The notes below the pieces were generated by a model. That model made no database searches. It had not been told where the DNA came from and saw nothing but the letters and a program-made list of their open reading frames with translations. The translations under genes were made by a program, and so were the position numbers. DNA of 58,687 nucleotides from Spirochaetales bacterium (GTDB lineage Bacteria > Spirochaetota > Spirochaetia > Sphaerochaetales > Sphaerochaetaceae). The stretch spans positions 1 through 58,687 of the forward strand of contig JAQYHB010000008.1 in NCBI GenBank assembly GCA_028722305.1. The letters run 5' to 3'. Positions 24,504 through 33,612 of the stretch are shown one piece after another (position 1 is the first letter of the stretch; the number at the start of each line of letters is the position of its first letter).

Positions 24504-25277
24504 ATGCGTATCGATTGGAACTGTGACCAGAAGACGTTGCTTGCGACAATCCGGCGCAAGAGCTTGCACAAGCTTGAGGTGCTGTGCATGGGGCAATGCG
24601 GTTGTATCCTGACATACGGGGAAAAGAAGGTTTCGATTGACGTGGTCTACAGCGACCTGTACTACCAGGGGACCCTGCAGTCCCGGCGCCAGATTCCACC
24701 TCCGTTCCCGAAGGAGCAAGTCCCATGGATCGACCTGTTTCTCGTCAGCCATGACCATGCAGACCATGAGGACAAGGAGTTCTTCCGCTGGAGGATGGAG
24801 GACAAGCGGGTCCGGATGATCGCCCCTGATTGCGTGCTCTCCCACTATGGCAGGTGCTATGAGCCGGTCGAGGGAATCACCCCCATCGAGGTGCCCCATG
24901 AGGAATATCGGTACGATGCGCAAGGAAAGCCCGAATGCTACGGGTATGTGTTGGATACTCCTGCGGGAGCGATTTTCCATGCAGGAGACGCGGTCCTTAC
25001 GGATAAGTTGACCAATGATTTGCTCGGCCAGCACAAGCATTTCAAGATGTTGATGGTGCCGATCAACGGTCGGGGAAGGCCTGGAATCATCGGCAACATG
25101 GATATCGACGAGGCGATCAGCCTCGCCCTGAGAATCCAGCCCGACTATCTCGTCCCCACCCATTGGGACCTGTTCAAGGAAAACGGGGCCGATATCAGTC
25201 TCTTCGTTGATAAAGCCAATGCGGCGGGGCTTTCCTATCTGATCCCCCGTCCGGGCGAGGTGTGGTGCTTCGACTGA
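24504..25277 (+). CDS. UlaG-like metallo-beta-lactamase fold hydrolase
   Basis: 257 residues. The metal motif SHDHADHED is at about residues 82-90, GAIFHAGDAVLTDK supplies the next metal ligand, and DYLVPTHWDLF matches the late histidine region of the UlaG family, which contains L-ascorbate-6-phosphate lactonase. No signal peptide, so cytoplasmic. It begins four bases after the permease stop and is last in the plus-strand half of the yes-like cluster. A lactone hydrolysis or phosphodiester step in sugar-acid use is plausible but unproven. Confidence 0.8.
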   Translation: MRIDWNCDQKTLLATIRRKSLHKLEVLCMGQCGCILTYGEKKVSIDVVYSDLYYQGTLQSRRQIPPPFPKEQVPWIDLFLVSHDHADHEDKEFFRWRMEDKRVRMIAPDCVLSHYGRCYEPVEGITPIEVPHEEYRYDAQGKPECYGYVLDTPAGAIFHAGDAVLTDKLTNDLLGQHKHFKMLMVPINGRGRPGIIGNMDIDEAISLALRIQPDYLVPTHWDLFKENGADISLFVDKANAAGLSYLIPRPGEVWCFD

Positions 25278-25664
25278 ACGCTGAGGTGGCTTTGTTCATA
25301 TGTCGTTATAAAAGGAATAGTTGTTTTCCTTGCTAGATGGCGCTCTTGGAGTTGAGGAACTTTGAGGAGTGCTATTGTTGTCTGTTCTCTTTACAAAAAT
25401 CAATCCAAATACCTTTCCTGCTACTTTCTGGAATTCATTTGAAGCAATTTCTTCACTGACTTTGCATGGACCATTGTAGCTCAACTAATCACATATTCTT
25501 ATAGCAGCATGTTTTATCTTTGAATAGGGAAGAGGCTTCTTTTTACCATACAACTTTTGCGTATATGCAAAAAACAGACAACTTAAAACAAATAAAATAA
25601 AAATTTGTCTTGTGGCGTTGAAGAGGGATGGTAGAGTGGAATTACACAAAGAAGGAGGAATCTT
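25278..25664. other. AT-rich intergenic region before the first TTT operon
   Basis: 387 bases without a credible gene. A minus-strand frame at 25296-25484 codes a low-complexity peptide and has no ribosome site. The region holds the operator-like palindrome at 25555-25572 and the AAGGAGG ribosome site of tctC at 25652-25658. A clear promoter hexamer pair was not identified. Confidence 0.5.
25555..25572. promoter_or_regulatory. Operator-like palindrome TTTTGC-GTATAT-GCAAAA
   Basis: Perfect six-base arms TTTTGC and GCAAAA around GTATAT, about 90 bases before the first tctC start. It is the only sizeable palindrome upstream of the operon that ends with a GntR/LacI-hybrid regulator gene, so it is a candidate target of that regulator. 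A related half-site (ATATGCGCAAAA) occurs at 32269-32280. Confidence 0.35.
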
Positions 25665-26630
25665 ATGAAAAAAGGTTTGAAGGCTTTGGGTTTGTTCGTT
25701 GCAATGCTTATGGTAACCCATGGGGTGTTCGCCAATGGCTCGAAAGAAGCGGATGTTGCCAACTGGCCGGAGAAAGAGATTACTGTTATTTGCCCATGGG
25801 CCGTTGGCGGTGTTGCAGATTTGGTCAACCGCAAAATGGCTACATATGGGCAGCAGTATCTTGGAGTCCCGGTCCTAGCTACCAATGAACTTGGAGCTGG
25901 TGGCAATGTTGCTCTGACCAACTATTTGAAAAATCAGCCGAACTCATACAACTTGATTTTTGGTGGTGAGGGAGGTTTCTCCATTGCACCGAACATCGAT
26001 GGGGCGGAAGCAATCCAGTTCAAATATGACGACTTCGAGCCAATCATCAATCTGTATTCTGCCATCTTCGTGATGACTGCTGACAGTTCGCTGAATCTCA
26101 AATCTATTGATGATTTGAAGAATTATGGACAAAAAAAGAAACTGAAAGTTGCTGTCAATGGCATTGCCGGGGCTGAGGCATTCCTTGCAAAGGCGATGAG
26201 CAAGACGTTGGGAATCCAGTTCGACTTGGTCAGCTACAATGGAGCTAACTTAGCTTTGGATGCGGCCAGCAAGGGAGAAACTCAGTTGGCAATCAGCCAC
26301 CAGTCGCAGGCTCGTGGTGCGGTAGAAGCAAGGAAACTGACTCCTGTCTGCAGTTTCAACAAGAATGGCATCCATAATGAAGTCTATGACGTGAAGGGCG
26401 TAGGTGAGTATGGCCTTCCCTATTACCCCAATACCTGTTGTTTATTTGCCCGCAAGGGTACCGATCCACAGGTTGTTGCCAAGGTTCGCGATGCTTATTT
26501 GAAGATTTTGGAGGAGCAAGGGGTCAAAGACCTTTTCGCGCAACTCATGATTACTGCGGATCCAATGGATAAAACTGCCTACGACAAGCACATCGCCAGC
26601 GTGAAAGATATCGTGCTTGCCAACCGCTGA
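25665..26630 (+). CDS. tctC: TTT transporter substrate-binding protein TctC (system 1)
   Basis: 321 residues. The signal peptide MKKGLKALGLFVAMLMVTHG ends before FANGSKE, the spirochaete-style mature start. The body follows the TctC/Bug fold: WPEKEITVICPWAVGGVADL then NELGAGGNVALTNYL and a C-terminal closing helix. AAGGAGG precedes the ATG by seven bases. It is the extracytoplasmic capture protein for the membrane pair TctB-TctA encoded next. A perfect hairpin separates it from tctB. The linked sulfatase suggests a sulfated small molecule or sugar acid as ligand; this is inference. Confidence 0.9.
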   Translation: MKKGLKALGLFVAMLMVTHGVFANGSKEADVANWPEKEITVICPWAVGGVADLVNRKMATYGQQYLGVPVLATNELGAGGNVALTNYLKNQPNSYNLIFGGEGGFSIAPNIDGAEAIQFKYDDFEPIINLYSAIFVMTADSSLNLKSIDDLKNYGQKKKLKVAVNGIAGAEAFLAKAMSKTLGIQFDLVSYNGANLALDAASKGETQLAISHQSQARGAVEARKLTPVCSFNKNGIHNEVYDVKGVGEYGLPYYPNTCCLFARKGTDPQVVAKVRDAYLKILEEQGVKDLFAQLMITADPMDKTAYDKHIASVKDIVLANR

Positions 26631-26650
26631 TGCTGATTTCTTTGCCCTGT

Positions 26651-26678
26651 GAGAGCATGCTGCCCAAGGCATGCTCTC
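26651..26678 (+). other. Intercistronic hairpin between tctC and tctB (system 1)
   Basis: Perfect 10-base arms GAGAGCATGC and GCATGCTCTC around an eight-base loop, 20 bases after the tctC stop. No T-run follows, so it is more likely an mRNA 3'-stabilising or partial attenuation structure that lets the binding protein be made in excess over the membrane subunits. Confidence 0.7.
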
Positions 26679-26699
26679 ATCCTTAAGAAGGAGATTCTT

Positions 26700-27215
26700 A
26701 TGATGAAATTCCTGTTGGGCCTGTTTGACCATATTGAAGGGTGGGAAAGAAAACATGCCGAAACAAAGATTACGATATACCCTGATATGGTTGGAGCAAT
26801 GCTTTTCATGGTTTTTTCCACCTCTATGCTGGTTTTGATGCCTACCCAGATCAAGGTGATTGAAGGAGGACCAATCAATGCCCGTACTTTTCCTGGTCTG
26901 CTCCTGTGGGGCATGTTGGTGCTCTCTTCGGTAATCTTTCTCGTTGATTTGGGCCGCATTGTTTTCCATAAACCTTGTGCAAAGATTGAGGTGGCTCTTG
27001 TTGTAGAAGTGAGGGCATTGACCATTCTTACCATGCTCGTGCTGTATCTTGCCCTATTGCGACCACTTGGTTTCATTGCTAGTTCATGTCTCTTCAGTGT
27101 GTTCATGACAGGGTTTTTCCGAGTCCGCAAGCTATCTTACTATTTGATTGGTATGGCCTGCGCCATAGTCATTGGTTTTATTTTCCAAGCCGTTCTCCAT
27201 GTACGTTTGCCTTAA
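26700..27215 (+). CDS. tctB: TTT transporter small membrane subunit TctB (system 1)
   Basis: 171 residues from the ATG at 26700, chosen because AAGAAGGAG lies six bases upstream. Four membrane helices are visible (MVGAMLFMVFSTSMLVLM; FPGLLLWGMLVLSSVIFLVD; LTILTMLVLYLALLRPLGFI; LIGMACAIVIGFIFQAVL). This is the usual TctB topology. It partners with TctA; its separate role is not known. The gene lies between tctC and the frameshifted tctA. Confidence 0.85.
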   Translation: MMKFLLGLFDHIEGWERKHAETKITIYPDMVGAMLFMVFSTSMLVLMPTQIKVIEGGPINARTFPGLLLWGMLVLSSVIFLVDLGRIVFHKPCAKIEVALVVEVRALTILTMLVLYLALLRPLGFIASSCLFSVFMTGFFRVRKLSYYLIGMACAIVIGFIFQAVLHVRLP

Positions 27216-27226
27216 GGAAGTGATGT

Positions 27227-28713
27227 ATGGAACTATTTCAACAAGGTCTGATGTTATTGCTCCATTGGCAAAATTTCGTTTGGATGAATATTGGCCTAGT
27301 GATTGGCATTGTTTTTGGTGCGATTCCTGGGTTGACGGTTATTCTTGCAATCGTTCTTTTCTTGCCATTCACGTATTCGTTGGGTGCGGTTGAGTCGTTC
27401 ATGTTTCTGCTTGGCATTTATTGCGCAGGTGGGTATGGAGGATCCATATCGGCGATTCTGATTCATACCCCGGGTACTCCACATGCCGCTGCAACTATGC
27501 TTGACGGATATCCTATGGCGCAACATGGTGAGGCACGGAAAGCGATGAATATTGCTCTTGGTGCATCTACGATAGGAGGACTGTTGTCCGCTTTTTCTTT
27601 GCTGTTCTTTGCCCCCCAGGTTGCGAAACTTGCTGAACGGGTAGGTACTCCGGAGTATTTTCTTGTTTGTCTTTTCGGACTTACCATTATTGCTGGTGTT
27701 TCTGGAAAGAGTTTAATCAAAGGGCTGATTGCCTGTTTCTTCGGTCTTTTTATCGAGACAATTGGAATCGATCCAATGACCGGGGGTACCCGTTTTATTT
27801 TCGGCAACATCAACCTCTATTCAGGCTTTGACTTGGTCATTTGCCTGATTGGTCTTTTTGCTTTGGGTGAGGTACTTGCCAAGAGTAAGGTCAGCTCAGG
27901 CCAGACAGTTTCCAATGGTGTACCAAACGACAATGGAACTATTACTCTGCAAGAGTACAAACGGATGGGGTTGCCAGTTATCCTTTCTGCAATCATTGGC
28001 ATCATCATTGGTATCATTCCTGGGACTGGTGCCTCCATGGCATCCTTTTTTAGTTATAACATCGCCAAGAATATCTCCCACCACCCTGAAGAATTCGGCC
28101 ATGGGTCGATTGAGGCAATCAGCGCTGCAGAGACAGCAAATAATGCTGTCACGGAGCTACATTAATTCCTCTGCTGACACTTGGTATTCCTGGAGATGGT
28201 TGTGTGGCAATCATGATGGGCGCATTGATGATTAATGGATTGACCCCGGGTCCAAAATTGTTCCAAGACCATGGCCCAGTCATGTATGCCATTATGTTAG
28301 GTTTGGTGCTGGTAAACATTTTCATGTTTGTTCAAGGACGTTTGTTGACCAAAGCCTTCGCCAAAGTAATTAATATTCCGGTTTCGATTCTGACTCCGAT
28401 TATTGTTATTTTCTGTTTCGCAGGAGCTTTCAGTGTCAACTCTTCTACCTTCGATATCGGAACAACGCTGTTCTTTGCGGTTGTTGCCTATATTCTGGGC
28501 AAATTGGATTTTCCGACCATCCCTATTCTGCTGGGTCTTGTGCTTGGGCAACTTACTGAAGAGAACTTTCGACGAAGTCTGATTCTGTCTGATGGTTCTT
28601 GGAAGATTTTCGTTTCGAGTCCGGTTTGTATTATCTTCATCGGGCTCATCATTGTCGCGCTTGCCCTGGTTTTCACTGCGAAAATCAAAGACATGCAGAG
28701 AGAGGAAAATTAA
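27227..28713 (+). pseudogene. tctA: TTT transporter large membrane subunit TctA (system 1), frameshifted
   Basis: The ATG at 27227 opens a typical TctA, with AIPGLTVILAIVLFLPFTYS and ALIHTPGTPHAAATMLDG-type motifs. The frame is lost after AAETANNAVT at about 28150 and stops at 28165. One extra base near 28152-28154 (for example GGG instead of GG) would restore GATLIPLLTLGIPGDG and the frame to the stop at 28713, giving 495 residues. The second half is intact (LMINGLTPGPKLF). The lesion may be a real single-base loss, a sequencing error in the G run or, less likely, programmed frameshifting. Flanking genes of the operon are intact. Confidence 0.8.
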
Positions 28714-28715
28714 TC

Positions 28716-30086
28716 ATGGACACACGTTACAATATTTTATTTTATTTCACAGACCAGCAGAGAGCCGATACCTGTGGTTGCTATGGCCAAAGATTGGATG
28801 TCACTCCTTGTCTGGACGCTTTGGCCAAGGAAGGAACGGTTTTTCAGTCGGCAATTTCCCCACAGCCGGTCTGTGGTCCCGCCCGTGCGATTTTCCAGAC
28901 CGGCAAGTGTGCCACCGAGCTTGGTTGCTTTCGCAATAGCAAGATGTTGCCACTGACGGTAAAGACGCTTGCCAATTACATGGAGGGTGCCGGGTATGAG
29001 ACTGGCTATGTGGGCAAATGGCATTTGGCAAGCGAGGGAAATCTTGAAGCCAAACCGTATATAGACTACCAGAGAAAACCTATTCCTCGTATCTTGCGAG
29101 GTGGGTATACCGGTTTCTGGCGTGCGAGTGATGTTCTGGAATTTACTTCGAATGGTTATGGGGGATACATTTTCGACGAGAATGAAAACCGCATCGGTTT
29201 CAAGAAATACCGTGCTGACTTTATTGCTGAACAGGCTCTTGAGTTCCTCGAAAGATATGATGGTAAACGTCCGTTCTTTCTTACTGTCAGCCAAATAGAA
29301 CCTCACCACCAGAATGATGCTGGCCATTATCAGGGTCCGGAAGGGAGCAAAGACCGGTTCAAGAATTTCGAGGTTCCTGCCGATTTGGCTGCATTTCCAG
29401 AGGGAGATTGGAAATCGGAGTATCCGGATTACTTGGGAGCAGTCCATAGTTGCGACTGGAATTTTGGCCGACTGATCAGGAAATTGAAAGAATTGGATAT
29501 TTATGACAAAACCATCATCGTCTATACGAGCGATCATGGTTCCCATTTCAGGACTCGTAACCATGATGCCCATATGTGTGGTTATGATGATTACAAGCGC
29601 ACCTGTCACGAGGCTGCGGTTCATGTTCCTCTTGTCATTACTGGTGGTCCATTCTGCCAGGGAGGAAAGCGGATCAAAGAGGTTGTTTCCACGGCAAGTT
29701 TGCCCAAAACTTTTGTCCATCTTGCTGGGTATGAGGTAGGTGATGCGATGATTGGTGAAGAGCTTGATTTCGTAGCAAAAGGTAATCTTCCGGCCAATCG
29801 TGTTGATGAAGCATTTATTCAGATTTCTGAAAGTCGGGTGGCGCGTTGCGTACGAGGCCGGCGGTATGTCTACGAGGTGGTAGCCCCTGGAGTCAATGGA
29901 GGTTCGGTCGGGAGCGCAGACCATTACGTGGATGACTTTTTATATGACTTGCAGGAGGATCCAAACGAATTGCATAATTTGATTGGTGATTCTCATTACG
30001 ACTCGATTCGCTTGATGATGCGGGAACATCTTCTTTCCCTCCTAAGGCAGGTGGAGCATGCCGAGCCGTTGATTACTGACCGGTAG
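28716..30086 (+). CDS. Cytoplasmic sulfatase (type I, Cys-type)
   Basis: 456 residues from the ATG at 28716, two bases after the tctA stop, with GAGAGG upstream. The sulfatase signature CGPAR at C53-R57 carries the cysteine that an activating enzyme converts to formylglycine. FYFTDQQRADTCG near the start and IVYTSDHGSHF supply metal ligands. No signal peptide is present, so it works inside the cell on imported sulfate esters. The C-terminal LYDLQEDPNELHNL is typical of the arylsulfatase/choline-sulfatase family. The maturation enzyme is not in this window. Substrate unknown. Confidence 0.9.
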   Translation: MDTRYNILFYFTDQQRADTCGCYGQRLDVTPCLDALAKEGTVFQSAISPQPVCGPARAIFQTGKCATELGCFRNSKMLPLTVKTLANYMEGAGYETGYVGKWHLASEGNLEAKPYIDYQRKPIPRILRGGYTGFWRASDVLEFTSNGYGGYIFDENENRIGFKKYRADFIAEQALEFLERYDGKRPFFLTVSQIEPHHQNDAGHYQGPEGSKDRFKNFEVPADLAAFPEGDWKSEYPDYLGAVHSCDWNFGRLIRKLKELDIYDKTIIVYTSDHGSHFRTRNHDAHMCGYDDYKRTCHEAAVHVPLVITGGPFCQGGKRIKEVVSTASLPKTFVHLAGYEVGDAMIGEELDFVAKGNLPANRVDEAFIQISESRVARCVRGRRYVYEVVAPGVNGGSVGSADHYVDDFLYDLQEDPNELHNLIGDSHYDSIRLMMREHLLSLLRQVEHAEPLITDR

Positions 30087-30091
30087 GAGTA

Positions 30092-31210
30092 ATGTGGCGC
30101 ATGCCCAGAGTGCGGAAAAAAAAAGCTGATTTCGTGTATCGGTATCTGCGGCAGTTTATCGAGCAGAATAAATTCTCTGCTTCGAATAAACTGCCCAGTG
30201 AGATTTTCCTGTGTGGGAGGCTTTCCGTCTGTCGCCAAACAGTACGAGATGCTGTTGGACGACTTGCCACTGAAGGATTTGTCACCTCGAAGCGGGGAAG
30301 CGGTTCATGGTTTGTTCGTGAAAAGGCAATAGAGAATCCGTATATTGAAGATACTTCCCGCTTGCAGATTGCCTTGCTTATCCAAGGACAGGACCGGGGG
30401 GCGAGCGAAGGGTTCGTTCAGAGCATTCGGAGAACCCTGAAGCCATATAATGTGGAACTGCGTGTATTTTTCACCGACAACAAGATTTCCAATGAACGCT
30501 CTTGCTTGGAAGCCTGCATGCATGGGTTCGATGGGGTGATTGTTGATGGGGTTAAGGCAAGTTTCTCGAGTCCGAACCTCGATTGTTACGCACGCCTGTA
30601 TGAGCAAAACATTCCTTTTGCCTTTTATAACAACTATTACAGCGGGACCAAATACCCCCGTATTACCATTGATGATGAGGGATGTGCCGACCTGTTGATC
30701 AAGGAATTGGCGGGAAAGGGGCATACCCGCATTGCCGGTATCTTCCTTTGTGACAATTACCAAGGGTGTAAGAAGTATCAGGGCTTTGCCAAAGCCCTCT
30801 TGAAATACCATGCAGTTTTCGACGACAAGTATGTCAAATGGATGATTTCCGATGATTTGGATGACCATGAGCAAGTCAAACGTTCGATTGGCAGGTTCCT
30901 CAAGTCGATTCCAGACTGTACCGCAATCGCCTGTTGCAACATCATGTTGTATGAAGCTTTGCTGGAGGTGGTGGCCGAGATGCATAAATCGGTGCCTCAG
31001 GACTATTCTGTGGTCTGCTTCGACTATTCCAAATCCGATTGGGAGACCGCATCAGTTACCTGTTCTGTACACCCTCGTGATGAGGTTGGTAAAGTAAGTG
31101 CCCAACTACTGATGCATATGATTTTGGATCCCCATTACAAGAACAAGGAGTATTCCTATATTTTCCCGCCACGCATCCATTATGGCTCAAGCGTGAGGCT
31201 CCTTGTCTGA
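30092..31210 (+). CDS. GntR-type DNA-binding / LacI-type effector regulator (AraR-like)
   Basis: 372 residues. Residues about 8-75 form a GntR winged helix (KLPSEIFLCGRLSVCRQTVR, then GFVTSKRGSGSWFV). The rest is a periplasmic-binding-like effector domain of LacI regulators (ALLIQGQD, FDGVIVDGV, GHTRIAGIFLCDNYQGCKKY). This hybrid layout is that of Bacillus AraR. It follows the sulfatase by five bases and probably regulates this operon. The ATG at 30092 is close to GGAG; the ATG at 30101 is an alternative start with wider spacing. The ligand is likely the operon's substrate or a product. Confidence 0.85.
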   Translation: MWRMPRVRKKKADFVYRYLRQFIEQNKFSASNKLPSEIFLCGRLSVCRQTVRDAVGRLATEGFVTSKRGSGSWFVREKAIENPYIEDTSRLQIALLIQGQDRGASEGFVQSIRRTLKPYNVELRVFFTDNKISNERSCLEACMHGFDGVIVDGVKASFSSPNLDCYARLYEQNIPFAFYNNYYSGTKYPRITIDDEGCADLLIKELAGKGHTRIAGIFLCDNYQGCKKYQGFAKALLKYHAVFDDKYVKWMISDDLDDHEQVKRSIGRFLKSIPDCTAIACCNIMLYEALLEVVAEMHKSVPQDYSVVCFDYSKSDWETASVTCSVHPRDEVGKVSAQLLMHMILDPHYKNKEYSYIFPPRIHYGSSVRLLV

Positions 31211-31417
31211 CCTTGCACGCCGGAAATTATTCTGTTGTTTCCTGTTGGACTCTTTTTCCCACACATGAGAAGGATTGCTTTTCAAGAGTTCATCATATGG
31301 GTACATTCGGCAAAATCGTACTTTCGTTTCTAGAAACCTCAAGACGTTTGCGTGCTTTCATCGAACCAAGTGTGCAACGCATGACAAGAGAAATGAATTG
31401 AACTTTTGGGTGTCAAT

Positions 31418-31454
31418 ATGATGAGGGCGACTTTTTCCTTGCCATCCTCATCAT
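31418..31454. terminator. Inverted repeat between convergent genes, possible terminator
   Basis: Nine-base arms ATGATGAGG (31418-31426) and CCTCATCAT (31446-31454) enclose a 19-base loop between the regulator (plus) and the discoidin-like gene (minus). There is no clear T-run after either side, so termination activity is uncertain. Confidence 0.4.
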
Positions 31455-31463
31455 AGTTAGTCC

Positions 31464-32243
31464 TTACACCTCCGTTCCCCAAGCCTCGATTTGGGTCAGG
31501 GCGGGGAAGGGAGAGGGATCGTCAGCCTTGACCAGGTTGCTGACGGTCAGGGTTTTGGTCGTGACCGGGCTTTCGAACTTGAAACGTTGGGCGCTGTCGC
31601 TCTTCGTCAGCTTGATCGTGCGTGTTCCCTCATCGGTGGTCAGGTCCGCCTGGACCCACCAAGCGTCGTGCGGGAAATCGGCGCGGGTGTACAGGACTAC
31701 CTCGCTGATTCGGACCAGTCTTCCGAAATCGATGGTCAGGGCAGCCTTCGGGTCCCTGTTGATTCCCCAGCTTGAGTAGGGCCAATGGCCATGTCCGTGG
31801 TTGGCCTTGATGCCGTCGATGGCATTGCGGGCCTCGAACGAGGCTTCGCCCCGGGTCTCGACATTCGCGTAGGCGTGGGGAAAAAGCGCTTTGTTGGCAT
31901 GGCAGTCCATCGGATTCAATGCCAGATTGTGGTAGTTCTCCTTTTCTGCAGGAAGGGCGCCACGGACCGTCAGGTAGTGAAGGCTTCCCTGAAATGCGTG
32001 TGGGTCATAGCAGACCCGTCTCTCGTTGAAAGGAACCGGCAATGTATAGGTACCGTCCAGATACAGCAGGGTGGGGAAAAGCGTCCCGTCCATCGTGCAG
32101 ACGACGAAACCGGCTTTGTCTGTCTTGAGGGTGATCGTATCGCCTTCCTCGTACGGATTCTCGTAGACAAGCACCACTTCGTCGGCACCTGACGCAATTG
32201 CTTTCGTCGTTTCCTGATTGGTAATGGATAGTGTATAGGTCAT
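31464..32243 (-). CDS. Discoidin-like carbohydrate-binding domain protein
   Basis: 259 residues from the ATG at 32243 (MTYTLSITNQ). No signal peptide is seen. The N-terminal half is strand-rich and unrecognised. The C-terminal half resembles an F5/8-type galactose-binding domain: an Asn/Ala-rich start (NAIDGIKANHGHGHWPYSSW), DFGRLVRISEVVLYTRADFP, and ending ALTQIEAWGTEV. Such domains bind sugars. It lies between the first TTT operon and a LacI gene on the minus strand. I cannot name a family with certainty; a cytoplasmic sugar-binding or lyase-associated role is guesswork. Confidence 0.55.
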   Translation of the reverse strand: MTYTLSITNQETTKAIASGADEVVLVYENPYEEGDTITLKTDKAGFVVCTMDGTLFPTLLYLDGTYTLPVPFNERRVCYDPHAFQGSLHYLTVRGALPAEKENYHNLALNPMDCHANKALFPHAYANVETRGEASFEARNAIDGIKANHGHGHWPYSSWGINRDPKAALTIDFGRLVRISEVVLYTRADFPHDAWWVQADLTTDEGTRTIKLTKSDSAQRFKFESPVTTKTLTVSNLVKADDPSPFPALTQIEAWGTEV

Positions 32244-32358
32244 AGGGCAATCATAGAACACTTTGGAGATATGCGCAAAAGGGTGCCGGAATGAGGAGTG
32301 GCGGTGATTGTTGGGTTCTCTTGCTTGGAAATGGAGTCCTTGACATACGACCCTCATG

Positions 32359-33495
32359 TTACTTGGTAGCGTCGGTATAATTAGGTCTCCGTATCTTTTG
32401 GTCCTTGAGGAATTCCTTGTCGAGATAATGCAAAATGGATTGTGCATCATCGAGTGGTAACGAAGGCGCATTGTTCCGAAGATACAGATTGTCTCCAATG
32501 GTTGCTAGTGGTGGTACCTTGGCGTCTTTCACGAGTACTTGAAAGGCCATAGATATGGCGTCGTATGCCTGTTTGTAGGCGCCTTGATCGATAATCGCAT
32601 CAAGAGACCCGGTTTCAAGGGCTTCTTTTGACTGCTTGAACAATTCGCTTCCCACGACAAAGAGTTGACGGTCTTTCTTGTGTGCATGAACTAACGATAC
32701 AACTTTGATGGTTGTACGTGCATTATTGGCGTAAATGCCTTTGATGTCCGGCAATTTTCCCAGCAAGTCTTCCAATGTCTCGAACAGTTTTTCCGGATAT
32801 TGCTTTGATTCATATAGCTCGATGATCTGTAGCTGTGGATTGATTGTGTCGAGCTCATCATAGAACCCACGCACGACCAAACCATGGTTTGCACTATCAC
32901 GTTTGGTGCCGATGATTACCACATGGGCAGGTCCTTTGACGACAGAGCCCAGGTATTCAGCCGCAAGCTTTCCTGTTCTATACGCATCTGCCATGATGCA
33001 GGTGGTGCGGCCACTGTGAGGAGCATCGGCAGAGACCGTGAACAGCTGGATACCATTGTCAGTAAATCTCTTGAGTGTAGAAAGGAAAGGGCTTTCTTCC
33101 CAGATGATGGTCACAAGTGCCTTCATGGTATGATGGTAGAGTTCGTAGATCTTGTTCAGTTTGGCTAGTTGGTCTGCTTGGGTTCCATCAAAAGTGATCT
33201 TGATGATGTGGAAGTGAGCGTCTGCAAGCTCTGCTTCCCGGTGGATGATGCCAGCCCAGATATACTGGTAGAAATACTGGTCAACACCGAGAGGAGCGGG
33301 AAAGAGAGCCACGATTGTCTTCTGTTCATTGCTTGCCTTAGCCCCAACGACATAGTTCAAGGATTGTGCAAGGGTGATTATTTCCTTGCGTTTGGCTTCG
33401 CTGACCCCTTTTAATCCTGAGAGTGCCTTGTATACAGTTCCTGGTGCGACATGCGCAAGTTCCGCAATATCGCTTAATGTGGTTTTCTCGGCCAT
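32359..33495 (-). CDS. LacI-family transcriptional regulator
   Basis: 378 residues. The N-terminus TTLSDIAELAHVAPGTVYKA is a LacI helix-turn-helix with the hinge region following (LNYVVGAKASNEQ). It continues into a periplasmic-binding-like effector domain (TIVALFPAPLG, AADAPHSGRTT-type loop, DIKGIYANNARTTIKV). AAAAGGAAG precedes the ATG at 33495. It is divergent from the second TTT operon, with 166 bases between start codons, and likely controls it. The effector domain is closer to the ribose/pentose-binding type than to GalR, by general appearance only. Confidence 0.88.
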   Translation of the reverse strand: MAEKTTLSDIAELAHVAPGTVYKALSGLKGVSEAKRKEIITLAQSLNYVVGAKASNEQKTIVALFPAPLGVDQYFYQYIWAGIIHREAELADAHFHIIKITFDGTQADQLAKLNKIYELYHHTMKALVTIIWEESPFLSTLKRFTDNGIQLFTVSADAPHSGRTTCIMADAYRTGKLAAEYLGSVVKGPAHVVIIGTKRDSANHGLVVRGFYDELDTINPQLQIIELYESKQYPEKLFETLEDLLGKLPDIKGIYANNARTTIKVVSLVHAHKKDRQLFVVGSELFKQSKEALETGSLDAIIDQGAYKQAYDAISMAFQVLVKDAKVPPLATIGDNLYLRNNAPSLPLDDAQSILHYLDKEFLKDQKIRRPNYTDATK

Positions 33496-33580
33496 GCATC
33501 GCTTCCTTTTACTTAAAAAGGTATAACGAGTCCAAAGGAAAAATCAAGGAATCGTTTCTTTCTGTAGAGAAATTTTTCTT

Positions 33581-33590
33581 TTATTAATAA
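33581..33590. promoter_or_regulatory. Short palindrome TTATTAATAA in the divergent regulator/TTT region
   Basis: A ten-base perfect palindrome about 22 bases upstream of the -35 of the TTT promoter and within the AT-rich gap between the divergent genes. It may be a regulator site, but AT palindromes are frequent by chance. Confidence 0.2.
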
Positions 33591-33612
33591 CGAATATTGA
33601 GAAAAATATTTC

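Noticed and set aside
25296-25484. 62-codon minus-strand frame in the AT-rich gap before TTT system 1
   Set aside because: Low-complexity Ser/Thr/Pro tail, no ribosome site and no known relatives; kept only as a note on the intergenic region.
31213-31401. 62-codon plus-strand frame after the GntR/LacI-hybrid gene
   Set aside because: No ribosome site beyond chance and no motif; likely untranslated.
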